Of a stretch of 64,000 bases of DNA, positions 24,976-34,984 are shown piece by piece (within the stretch, counting starts at the first letter, position 1; each line of letters starts with the position of its first letter). Source of the stretch: Brachypodium distachyon. Taxonomy: Eukaryota; Streptophyta; Magnoliopsida; Poales; Poaceae. The notes beneath the pieces were generated by a model, which did no database searches, was not told where the DNA came from, and was given only the letters and a program-made list of their open reading frames with translations. The DNA is taken from positions 61,241,355 to 61,305,354 of the forward strand of contig NC_016131.3 in NCBI RefSeq assembly GCF_000005505.3, in the 5' to 3' direction. A program made the translations under genes and the position numbers.

Positions 24976-25654
24976 GGGCGTGTTTGGTTTCGAAGACGGA
25001 CACAGGCTGCATCGCAGCCAGGCTACAGCACGGGGATGCATGCACCGGGGGTGCGAGCCAGCATTGCAGCAGCGTGTTTGGCTTCGCTGCATCCGGGGCG
25101 GGAGCAGCCGATGAGCAGAGCGTCGAGGAGGACAGAAAGGGAGGCGCGGAGGTCGGGGCCGCCGTCGCTGGCGGCAATGGAGGGCACGAGGAAGAAGGGG
25201 GCGCCCTCGCCGAGGAGGACGGAGAGGGAGGCACGGAGGTCGGGGCCGTCGTCGCTGGCGGCGATGGAGAATGAAGAGGGGAGCAGCCTCGCCGAGCCCT
25301 ATGTCGCCGGCGCCCTTGTCGTCGCTGCGGCCGTCGACGGAGAGCGGACCTTGCCGACGGTGGGCAACGTTGGGGCAGGATGTGGAGGCGGCGACGGGCA
25401 GGACTGGGGCAGGGAAGGCAGCGGCGGGCAGGATACGGAGGAGGCAGAGGAGAACGACGAGAGAGTTAGATGGGGAACGACTGAAAGAGCGCTCCACGAG
25501 AAAAATGGCCAAATCAGCCGTAGCCCGGATGCAGGATGAGAGGCCTCTTTTTGCAGATGGGCTGCAGGTGCAAACTAAGGCCCAGGCAACCAAAACTCCT
25601 GAAAGTTGCATTGCGGGTGCGGGCCAAATGCGGTGCACTTGACCAAACACCTCC
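24976..25654. mobile_element. Non-autonomous Tourist/Harbinger-type element
   Basis: Left end GGGCGTGTTTGGTT and right end GACCAAACACCTCC form imperfect inverted repeats, and both are flanked by TAA (24973-24975 and 25655-25657), the usual PIF/Harbinger target. The 679-bp interior is GC-rich and contains a direct duplication with an 87-bp period: CGAGGAGGAC starts at 25124 and 25211, each followed by GGAGGTCGGGGCCG and GTCGTCGCTGGCGGC-type blocks. No transposase is encoded. It lies 99 bp from the hAT element above. Confidence 0.75.
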
Positions 25655-25657
25655 TAA

Positions 25658-26740
25658 AATGAGCTAAAGACGGGCCAACGTCCTTGCCCCTTCATCACCA
25701 GAGCGGGGCGGAGCTTTTGAAAGAGAGGATGTAGTAGTAGACGGTGGGATAGTCGCTGTGCTAAGTCTCCGAAAGACAAGCGCACCTAAGCAGCAACCAT
25801 CACCAAAGTCAGCATCACCATGACCATGAGCTCGGCAAAGGAGCTCTTCCTCACTGGCCGGGTCATCCTCGGTCTTCGGCTGACTGTCCACATCGGCCAT
25901 GAAACGGCTACCAGAAGCATTTGAGGATAGTAGTGTAAACTACACTGTGGATGATGAGGACATCATCAACTGCTATCTGTGATGGCTTCGTCGAATGGGA
26001 GGGAGTGGGGCCGCTCTAGACCACCAGCACCAGTGCTTTGTCTGGACGCCTCCCTCTGTCATTGCTGTTGCAGCGTAGGGATTGCCGAACTTTCTGTTCT
26101 CTCAAGATCTGAACAACCAAATACCGCTCACTCCATTTCATAAAGTTTGGCACGGATTTTAACTAAGCTTAGTTCAAAGCCGTGCCACCTTTATGAAACG
26201 AAGGAAGAAACAAATCATTCATCAATTTGTTGCCCTAATGGTAGAAATAGATGGGGAAGACGGAGGACGAGGTTGCTGCGAACTCCATTTTTTTTAGATG
26301 GCGTGCTACATGGCTTTTTTAGGGAAAGTCACCATGACAATTTTATTGATTAGATAATAAGTTTACATCGTTCACAAGTAGGTTATAAATAAAATTCTGA
26401 GGATTCTCAAGCCAGACAATACGCTGGGATCCCACTGCACGACTGTATGCTTTGCTGGATTGCTGCTCAAACCTCGAAAGAAGAGCGTCGGCCGTGCAAA
26501 TTACAGTGGGCTCCTGGGCTTTTCCGGTTCGAAGCATTTGGATCTTAGACCACCGAAGGTACGTTAGTGCAGGCCCCATATACCAAAATCGGGCCCGTTT
26601 TCAAGCGATCCAAATGCCTCCGAACGGGATGCAACGTTCTAACCGGTGATCGGGTCGCCTAAAAGAAAACGTGGTCGGGTTTCTGTCGATTGTTGACTCC
26701 ATATAACCCATCCCAATCCGGGGATTCCGGGGGAGACAGA
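25658..26740. other. Intergenic region, no gene seen
   Basis: Contains only short open frames and possible MITE debris near 26130-26200 (CACTCCATTTCATAAAGTTTGG and an inverted-looking partner). No protein domain or RNA gene was recognised. Confidence 0.45.
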
Positions 26741-26831
26741 ACAAGAGAAGGCCACTCTGCCGGCAGCGAGGCCTGCTCCTCTTCCTCCGGCGATCGCCTC
26801 CGTCACCGCTGCCGCTTCCGAGGAAGATTCG
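26741..26831 (+). other. Possible 5' UTR exon of the elongin-B-like pseudogene
   Basis: GC-rich segment ending in a good donor, GATTCG/GTGAGC at 26832. If real, it would splice over about 2.65 kb to the start-codon exon at 29485. The intervening intron would then contain both the LTR and the MULE. The link is inferred only from order, orientation and splice signals. Confidence 0.35.
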
Positions 26832-27127
26832 GTGAGCCTTGATCGAATAATTGCACTTTTCTTCGTGCGGTCCAACCATTGCCTTCAGTTGCAGCTTGCT
26901 AGCCCTTATGCTGATGTAATCCCTAGGGTTCGGGTTCGTTCTCTGATATGGGAGCTGAGCTTTGCCTTTGTTGAAGAAAATACAGCGGCAGGTGGCCTGG
27001 TTCTGTGAGGTCTGAAGGCTTGGGGAGCAAACGGTATCGCTAGCGCAGGAGGATTATTCCATATACCGCGGGGTTAGGGGGGGCGGGGGGGCTGGGGGCT
27101 AGGCGTTGCTTGTACTACTGTACTACT

Positions 27128-28237
27128 TGTTTGGATACAGTTTGGACGATCCCCAATTGGCATAAACACTATGAATTATCAGAAATCCTAATACAGTTCT
27201 TAGGTGACAATACACCATAAGCATGCTGAGTAATTAGGTAATTTCGATGAATATTTAATCTAGAAAAACAATGTGTAAAACATGTAGCATATTATATCAT
27301 GCAAACTAGCCAAATTAAATAGCAATGCATATCAATAAAACTCATCTAATTTCACAGCATGAATAATAGAACTATTAATCAAAATCAACAAGAAAGAGCA
27401 GATTACGTACGGTGTTGTACTCTTTTCTTGTGTTTGTTTGTTGAGGTCGGTGACGAGTCCGGCGGCGTCGATGTTCATGCCGGCAGCAGCAGCAGCCTTG
27501 ACTACCTCCTGGGCAGCGGCCAACGCCTACGCTTGCGCCTGTGCAGCAGCAGTTGCCTGGGCTTGGAGTTGCTGTTGAGTTAGAGCGGCAGCCTGAGCCG
27601 CGGGATCTCCGAGGTCGTCGGCCATTGGTGATGAAGATGCCGACGAAACAGGGACGTGAAGAAGCGAGCAGTCGCGTGAGAACGCTCCCCAAAAACCTTA
27701 TCGACCGTCTCCCGGGCAGGATCTCGAAGGTCGGGGTTCTGGAGGCCTGCTCTCCCGACGATCTGTGCACGCAGTCGACGGGATGGAGTAGCATTTGGTG
27801 GCGAACGGCGAGATTGGGTCGTGGGCGTGATGGCTAGGGTTGTGGCGTGGTCCGTCCGGAGGCCGCGGTCGTCTTATTATATAGGCACGCAGGCGGACTT
27901 CGGTTCGGTTTACGAAACCATAACAGACTCCGCAATTATCGGGATTTGTTACGCGTCCGCAACGGATCCCGACTGCCAAAAAGATAAGCACGGCTTGAAC
28001 TCGATCCACGAAACGCGGCGCGTCGTGACGAGGCGAGCGGAGGAGGAGGAGCGCGTGTGGGGATTTCTGTTGCTCACTTGCTCAAGAGGTGAGAACCAAC
28101 ATACCTTATATATTGATCCAACTCCCCCTAAACTAGCAAAGTGGGACTATTCCCACTTCCTCATCCCACTTCATGAATGGGCTTTTGAGATTTTTCAGGA
28201 ATTAATTTCAGATCGGGCCTAACCCAAAATTCCAACA
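27128..28237 (-). mobile_element. Copia-type LTR with gag-like leader, minus orientation
   Basis: Read on the minus strand it begins TGTTGGAATTTTGGGTTAGG, the start of a grass Copia LTR type. It then has a promoter-like TATATAATAAG, and an Ala/Gln-rich frame beginning MADDLGDPAAQAAAL near 27623 with a stop shortly after. The far edge is placed at TGTTTGG (27128) because LTRs end in CA on their own strand. No 5-bp duplication matches between the two sides, and no primer-binding site or polyprotein was found. It may be a solo LTR or a truncated element. Confidence 0.5.
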
Positions 28238-28631
28238 AAGCAAGCTTTGGCAAGTTGGCATTGCTGATTGCTCCACAGAATGTTTGCTTGAAAAGCTGAA
28301 AAGAGATGATTTCTAATCTATGTTTTTTTGTTGTTCCCAACCCTAGATCTGTTATTCCTTATATTTTTTCTGTATTAAACTCTTTCGAGAATCAATTTCC
28401 AAATTGGTATGCAAGCAATTTAGTAGTAATATCTTATAAGTGTGCCTGCTGGTGGTACTAGTTCCGTCGTCTTTTCTGTCTTTGTGGAGCCTGTCCCCAA
28501 AGGAAAGATATATTTCTTGTAGATTCGATGTGTTAACATTAGATTAAGGCTCCCATCTTATTTGTTTGTACCGAAGGACACAGCTGGATGAGTAAAGGAC
28601 ATTTCAACTTAATTTATCATTAAAAAAAATT

Positions 28632-29439
28632 GAGTAAATTTAACAGAATCACCCTTCTCACGGAGCACTAGTAGATGTTAATTTGTCCATAGAATCACAA
28701 TTTGTTTGTCTAATTGTCTTAGTCTACCCAAAACACGTGTTTAATCTTCTTTGACACTATTTCTTACAGGTGGGGCCCGCACGTCAGGCGTCACATCTTT
28801 TTCATCAGACCCCTCGTCTTTTTCTTTTTTTCCTCATTGCCCAGCCGCTCCCCTGCTGCCCGCCACGTGCCCGCCGGCCAGCTGCCCGCCTCGCCCCGCC
28901 GCCCGCCACACCGCCCTGCTGCCTGCCTCGCCCCGCCGCCCGCCCCGCCGTCCCTGCGGCCCGCCTCGCCGCCCTGCTGCCCGCCGCGCGCCCGCCCCTA
29001 CCGCCGCCCGTCCCGACGGCCTGCTCCCCGCCACCCGCCGTCTGCGGGCGCGCGCCGCCTGCTGCTTCGCCCGGCCGCCCGCCGTGCTTCCTTGCTGCCC
29101 GCCCCCCCGCCGCCCGCCTCGCCGGCCTGCTGCATCGCCCGGGGTTGGTCGGCCTGCTGCCTCGCCGCCCGCACCACCGCCTGGGTCAATTTCCATGGCC
29201 AGTTCAAGAAGAAGAGTAATGAGGAAAAAAAAGAAAAAGACGAGGGGTCTGATGAAAAAGATGTGATGCCTGACGTGCGGGCCCCACCTGTAAGAAATAG
29301 TGTCAAAGGAGCTTAAACACGTGTTTTGGGTAGACTGAGACAATTAAACACAAAAGTTGTGGTTCTGTGAACAAATTAGTATCTACCAGTGCTCCGTGAG
29401 AAGACTGCCTCAAAACCTGTGGTTCTGTGAAATTTACTC
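28632..29439. mobile_element. Mutator-like element with long inverted repeats and GC-rich core
   Basis: Inverted arms of about 220 bp (28632-28850 and 29210-29439) start GAGTAAATTT and share long identical stretches such as ACACTATTTCTTACAGGTGG and CTACCCAAAACACGTGTTTA. The element is flanked by perfect 9-bp direct repeats AAAAAAATT (28623-28631 and 29440-29448), the hallmark of Mutator insertions. The 360-bp centre is an extreme C+G run built from CCCGCC/CTGCTGCC-like units. It has no transposase. Apparent Pro/Ala-rich or Arg/Gly-rich frames arise from the composition alone. It inserted about 40 bp upstream of the start-codon exon of the elongin-B-like pseudogene. Confidence 0.9.
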
Positions 29440-29484
29440 AAAAAAATTGCTCACTGACATCGGAAAGACATCTTCCCTATGCAG

Positions 29485-30672
29485 GCTATGTATATCAGAG
29501 TGAAGCGAAACAAGATCCAACAGAGACATCTTTAAACATTAAACAAAAGTTGTATTCATTAATCGACCAGTCTCCCAGTAATCAACGACTGATCTTGTTG
29601 GCAACAATGATGTATTGGATGATTCACAGTCATTGGCAAATCAGAAGGTATCATTGCACTGACATAAGCATATATTGGATTGTATATGTCTTGCTATAAG
29701 CAAAAGGTGTGATAATTGTGGACTCACCAACAACTTTTGTGATTATATTATTGGATGTGAATATTTTGTGTTATTGCAGATTTATTATTTCTGAATGTCC
29801 TTCCTGTTCTACAACTTAGTCAGTGTTATCTGTTTCTGTTGCAGGTTGAAAATGATGCCATTGTTGCATTAACACTAAGAAAATGTTTTGTTCTATTCTT
29901 ACTGCTTAACAGCATTACTAGTTTAGTTTTGAGCTCAGATTTAGTTTGATATTATGCTCTTTAACTATACGCGATAGATTGTTTGTGGTTGCTATCCAGG
30001 CTTCTTAGTTGTAACTGTTGAGGAAATATCTATTTTTGTAGAGCATGAAATCTAATATGGCAACGAGTATTGTCATCAACTGCCTAATTTGTAAAGGTGC
30101 TTCAATTTCCTAGCAGTGTTTCATTTCTTGGTGACTTTGAAGTTTATCTGGGTAACTTTCTTTTACTCTGATATCATGATCCATGAATCTGCACTGCACG
30201 AGAAGTACATTTTGTTACTTTTACTCGTGCTCACTACTTGCAAAAGAGTCTTGATGCTTTGGAACAAAATCAGGTATAAATGCAAGTGGTAGCTAAATTT
30301 CATCTTCTCCACCCACAAATACAATGATAGGATCAGGCCACGGCCAAGCACATATCTTGATGATTGCCTTTAATGTCTAGCTTATAATGTACCAGGGACT
30401 GTACAAACAGAATGGATTATTTAGTGCATCTTGCAAGTGTTATATTCCCCCATTCATAACCATGGAAGTTCCATGTGTCTGTGCTTCTGTCTAAAGATTG
30501 GTGAATAAGAATAAGCCTTTCAACCGGGTTCTACATATCCTAGCTGCCCCTGTCAAGAGCTGTTGCAATATCTGGAAAAGAGCCTGACCGTTTATCTGTT
30601 CTTTCATCAGAGAACAATCAGTTCGAGGATGTTTTCATTGCAAGGCCAGAAGACTTCACATTGCCCTCATGA
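29485..30672 (+). pseudogene. Elongin-B/ubiquitin-like domain protein, frame-broken
   Basis: Three exons with proper splice signals remain: 29485-29647 (ATG at 29488), 29845-29884 and 30611-30672. Pieced over their frames they read MYIRVKRNK, then DPTETSLNIKQKLYSLIDQ, NQRLILLAT, NDVLDDSQSLANQK, VENDAIVALTLRK, and NNQFEDVFIARPEDFT to a stop. This is the plant ubiquitin-like protein family resembling elongin B, a small adaptor of ubiquitin-ligase and elongation complexes. Two deletions shift the frame: about 22 bases are missing between RNK and DPTE (roughly seven residues), and one base is missing between LLAT and NDV. They do not compensate, so the start-codon frame stops soon after the first. 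The donor after LTLRK is also weak. Because introns are kept, this is a decayed gene rather than a processed copy. Confidence 0.82.
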
Positions 30673-32390
30673 TGCATACGCTTTTGCTTCTGTATTATCT
30701 TATGATGCCTGTAAGGTCTTGTTTCTTTTACTTTGTGACCGTGTAGGTTACTGGATTTGTGCAGACTGTTGTTAAGGATGTTGGGCAACGATTATGCATT
30801 GCATTAAGTCGATTTGACTGCCTTACCGATCAGCGGTTGCATATCTCTTAACAATTTCGTGCTTATGATCCCACTAAACACACCTGATTATTTTACGTAG
30901 GGGGATCAGGGTGAGATGAATATTTTTTTTTGGTGTACATAATGCGATAACCATGCTATTTTTCAGATAGTAATAATTGTTTGCTGTTACTGGAGCTTGG
31001 CTGTTATGCTGAATCACCAGGCTCTATGACTAGTAGAGTGGTCCTTGTTTCTTAGGTCAATTATCCACTTCATTATCATTAATCCATTGTGCAAGAGGAC
31101 TATTGAAACATGGGAGTTTAGTCTTGGATTGTTTTCATCCAAGGTCGAGCTATAGCTTTTGGGGATCTCTAATTGGTGGACGTCCTCCAAGAAGCGAACC
31201 GGCGGATGAATTCCGATATCCCAGTTTTGGGCTGTTGGATTATTATTTTTTGCCATTTTGGCAACTTTTTATTTTTTGTTCCCTGGCTTTTAATTTTTTG
31301 AACTTTTACTTTTTATTCAAAGGTTTTAATTTTGAATTTAATATTTTTAATTCTCATTTTATCTTTATATTTTGATCTTTTAATTTTCGAGAAGAAAAAA
31401 AGAAAAAAGGTACGGCCTGGGGTCGGCAGCATAGCTAGATCCGACCACGCGAGGTGGGGGCGGGAGTGGGGTGGGGGGGGGGGGCCGGAAGGGGGAGCCG
31501 CGCCGGGCCATGAGAGCGGAGCGCGAGGAGGAGGTGGGAATGGGAGGCAACCGCCGGGGGAGGAGAGGGAAGAGGCCCCTTCGGTCCTCTTAGAGACGGA
31601 TTGAATTGGTGAATGAGCGTCAGGGAGGGATCTCGGTAGCTTTCTGCAAGCTTGAGTTAGCATGGTTAGTCTTAGATCTCACAACAAGGTGACCCATATG
31701 TAGCCACCCATAGATGGACATTGAGGTGGCTGACATGTGGGTTCCATAAGAAGCTAGCCTACATGCAGCCACCCAAAGTATTGTGACTAAACACTCTTTC
31801 CTGCGTCAGCCTAGGCCTTTGGGCGAAATGATCAAATACACAAGACCTGCAACCTAGAGGTTTCAATTTCAAAACCTAGTTAACCCAACAAATAATCCCA
31901 AGGAGCATAGAAGTGAAGGGAGTTTTGGAGTATAATGTATGTCTAATCCCTGTCTCTCAGCTTAGACTTTTGGGTTAACTGGTTCAGTGCATGCAATTCA
32001 ATCATAATGTCCGATTCCTCTCTATCAGCTTAGAGTTTTGGGTTAAAAATGCAACATCTCGTTTTCTACTGAAAATGACAAGAGAGCTCTTGGTCCTGCT
32101 TTTACTTCATAAAGCAAGGAGCGACATATAGGTGTTAAATGGGGATTCCAGTTTTAGAGAGGATCATTAATTTCATACAGGATGAGTAAAAGCCGGCGCC
32201 CATATAAGCATACTTTTGGGATGTTTTGAGTGGTTGGTACCTCACACAAATTAGGAGGGCATGCGTCCCGGGTCTCTCACACAGCCGCGGCTGGTTGTCT
32301 CCTCGAAACACACCAATCCAATTCCAATCCATGAATCAATCGGCGGAGCACGGCACCAGCTAGGCAGCAAAACACAATCCATCTCATGTC
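30673..32390. other. Intergenic region, nothing firm
   Basis: AT-rich to 31400, then a GC-rich G-run patch at 31430-31600. Between 31930 and 32050 two similar blocks share TCAGCTTAGA...TTTTGGGTTAA, suggesting a small local duplication or repeat debris. No gene is supported. Confidence 0.45.
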
Positions 32391-32630
32391 ATTTCTGCTG
32401 CTCCACTGATCGATCTCTCGCTTTCCTCCTGCTCCTTCTCTCTTGTTCGGTTGTTCCAAACAAACAAACAAACTCCGGGACGCCACCATCCCGCTAAGCT
32501 CGGTCACAGTCTTTCTCTCCGAATTTCCAGCTTCCGCCTCCGTTTTTAAGTGGAAACCGAGAAGCAACAACCTATAGTAGGGGGGGTACGGCACTGGAGC
32601 GGATTCATCGTCATCATCATCGGGCTTCAG
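32391..32630 (+). other. Probable 5' UTR exon 1 of the sulfotransferase-like gene
   Basis: Leader sequence ending in CGGGCTTCAG/GTAAAAG at 32631. A second leader segment at 33182-33277 follows the acceptor AATGCAG and leads directly into the start codon at 33278. The upstream limit is an estimate. Confidence 0.45.
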
Positions 32631-32770
32631 GTAAAAGAGGAATTAAATGAACTATCTAGCGCTTGATCGATGAGGTTCTTATTTCTGTCGTCATTGCTCG
32701 AGGATTGTGTCCGGTTCTTGGCACGAAGATTCAGCTGTTCTTCCCATCCGTCCCGCCTAGCCCGGCTAGC

Positions 32771-32824
32771 TGCCTGCTGCTGCTGTTGCTGCTGTTGTTG
32801 CTGCTGCTGCTGCTATTGTTGCGG
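32771..32824. repeat. CTG/TTG trinucleotide repeat
   Basis: Run of CTG units mixed with TTG in the inferred leader intron of the sulfotransferase-like gene. It is not within a predicted exon, so it should not encode a polyleucine or polyglutamine tract here. Confidence 0.85.
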
Positions 32825-33277
32825 TCAAGCTGAGCAGCTTGGACTTGGAGATGACGTTCCTGTATAGATTGTTCCTTGCGCAAGCAAACCAGAAATGATT
32901 TGTTCTTTCCAATATGTATAGTGAGGTCCTTTACAATCATAATTGCCGTGCTCTTTGAATTTTCACTGAATCATATATAGGTTTTCTTTTCTGAATATTT
33001 TGAGCAGAACATGTTCTTCTGAACCTGTAATGGAATAGGACAAATAAAGCATTCTTGTATTTGCTAGAAATAAGAACTTTTGAAACTGCAATGTTTTTTA
33101 TCTCGATAAGTCAAACTACAATTGTCTCTGTAGGTTGCTGAATACCTAACTTGCTAATTCTGCAAATGAACCACAATGCAGTGGGGTTAGCCGTGTTTTC
33201 GATGATTATGAAGATGCTGACTTCTTCATGCGATAATTGGGGAACGAACAGTCACTTGATGTAGCATAAACTACATA

Positions 33278-34984
33278 ATGTCGCAAGAGAAGATGGTAAT
33301 ATGATGGGGAATACAAAATATCATTCCTTAGTTGCACCTGTTCATTTTGTACATCATCTAATCATTGAATACCGTACGTGTTTGCAGACCGTGTACTCGT
33401 CGAAAAGCTCAAAAGGGACACTGTTTCCTCTGCGATCAATGCTTGTCTTCTTCATTGCATTATTTGGTTTTTATGTCTGCTACTTCTCCTTTACTCAAGT
33501 AGATTTTGAAAATGAAGAAGAAATGACCGACGCCGAAGAACAGACAAAAGTTGTCTGCAGAAGACCTTCAGTAATTCCATATGAGCAGATGCAGTATGTA
33601 CACTTTCCAAGACCTATGACCTACGACAGGTAAAAATAATAATTAAAAAGATAAGTTCTCTTCTGTTAATTAACCTTTTCATGTTTCTGAACTCTTGTAC
33701 CATTATGTCGTAGGGGCGAATGCGCATGTACTCCAGTTCGTTTCTTTGTCATTGTGTCTATGCAACGGTCAGGTAGCGGGTGGTTTGAGACGTTGCTGAA
33801 CAGCCACCCCAATGTCAGCTCAAATGGCGAGATCTTCTCGGTAAGGGAGAGAAGAGAGGATATCGCGTCCATCTTGAGGACGCTTGATAAGCTGTATGAT
33901 CTGGATTGGCGCACCAGTGCAGCGAAAAATGAATGCACGGCTGCATTTGGATTGAAGTGGATGCTAAATCAGGTACGCTAGCATTGCTAAACACTTCAGA
34001 CTGCTGACGAACTAACTTTTTGTAAATGCATTTGTGTGAGGACTTATGCACACATTCAGATTCATACTCAAGTAATTCAAATCTCACTACACACTTCGCT
34101 TAATTACAACAGCTATGATGATATTTTTAGTATTATGTTATTCTTGCTTGCTATTGAACTGACAAAGTTTAGGTTCAGAGTATAAAAAGATGGACTTTAT
34201 GAAAGTGGTCTGTCCCATGTTTTGCAGGGACTTACGGATTATCATCAGGACATTGCTAATTATCTAAACGAAAAGGGCGTCATGGTGATATTTCTCTTCA
34301 GGAAAAATACATTAAGGAGGCTTGTCTCAGTATTAGCTAATGACTACGACAGAAATGTGAAGCAGCTGAATGGCACCCACAAAGCGCATGTTCACTCACA
34401 TGAGGAGGCCGGTCTTCTCTCATTCTCATTCTCATTCTCACATGCAAATCAAACTATAAAGCCTTGGCCTTTTACCGTTGGACTCCATGCTCATCATGCC
34501 TTTTAAGTACTGGCATTTTGTTCAAATATTTTCTGTTCGGATGCAGGCTGAGATACTAGCAAGATTCAGACCGGAGCTTGACGTCTCATCTCTGGTTCTA
34601 AGCATCAGAGACGCCGAGCAGTCCATGGAATCTTGCCTCGTCCGCTTCCGCAGCACGCGCCACATGATCCTCTACTACGAGGACATCGTCCGCGACGACA
34701 ATGTATTGTCTTGTATTTATATCCCGCGCGCGAACTCTCTGAAAGATTGAAATTCACCCCCAAATTCTATATATCTGGCAGTATTTTATTTTATTTTTGC
34801 GTTGCAGGCGTTGTCTCGGGTGCAAGAATTCCTGGGAGTCCCGGTGAGGAGGCTGTCCAGCAGGCACGTGAAGATCCACACAAGGCCACTCCCGGACTTG
34901 GTGGAGAACTGGGAGGATGTGAGCGAGACACTCAAGGGGACGGAGTTTGCTCATTTTCTAGACGGCGAAGACTATGTCAAGTGA
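33278..34984 (+). CDS. Membrane-anchored sulfotransferase-like protein, complete
   Basis: Plant homologue of the NodH-type sulfotransferase-like P-loop family, inferred to transfer sulfate from PAPS; the acceptor is unknown. Six coding exons: 33278-33295, 33388-33629, 33714-33972, 34228-34407, 34547-34702, 34808-34984, in all 1032 nt (343 aa). A short cytosolic start (MSQEKM) precedes one transmembrane anchor at about residues 24-42 (MLVFFIALFGFYVCYFSF), which fits a type II Golgi protein. The PAPS 5'-phosphosulfate loop is VSMQRSGSGWFETLL at about 101-115, and the 3'-phosphate motif lies in VIFLFRKNTLRRLVSVLAND. The fourth exon joins the fifth in frame (HSHEE, AEILARFRPE) only if the intron starts with GC rather than GT at 34408. 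If that intron is retained, the frame runs to a stop near 34506 and the protein loses its C terminus. Confidence 0.87.

Noticed and set aside
24277..25650. Several long frames in the two GC-rich transposons, including one of 255 codons
   Set aside because: They span transposon ends and unrelated elements and change with strand, so they reflect composition only.
28751..29343. Long overlapping frames on both strands (up to 171 codons)
   Set aside because: They are Pro/Ala/Arg or Gly/Arg-rich translations of the C+G core of the MULE, occur in several frames at once and show no domain.
34228..34506. Sulfotransferase exon 4 reading through to a stop as a real C terminus
   Set aside because: Homology resumes exactly at AEILARF in the next exon, so the read-through is taken as intron sequence.
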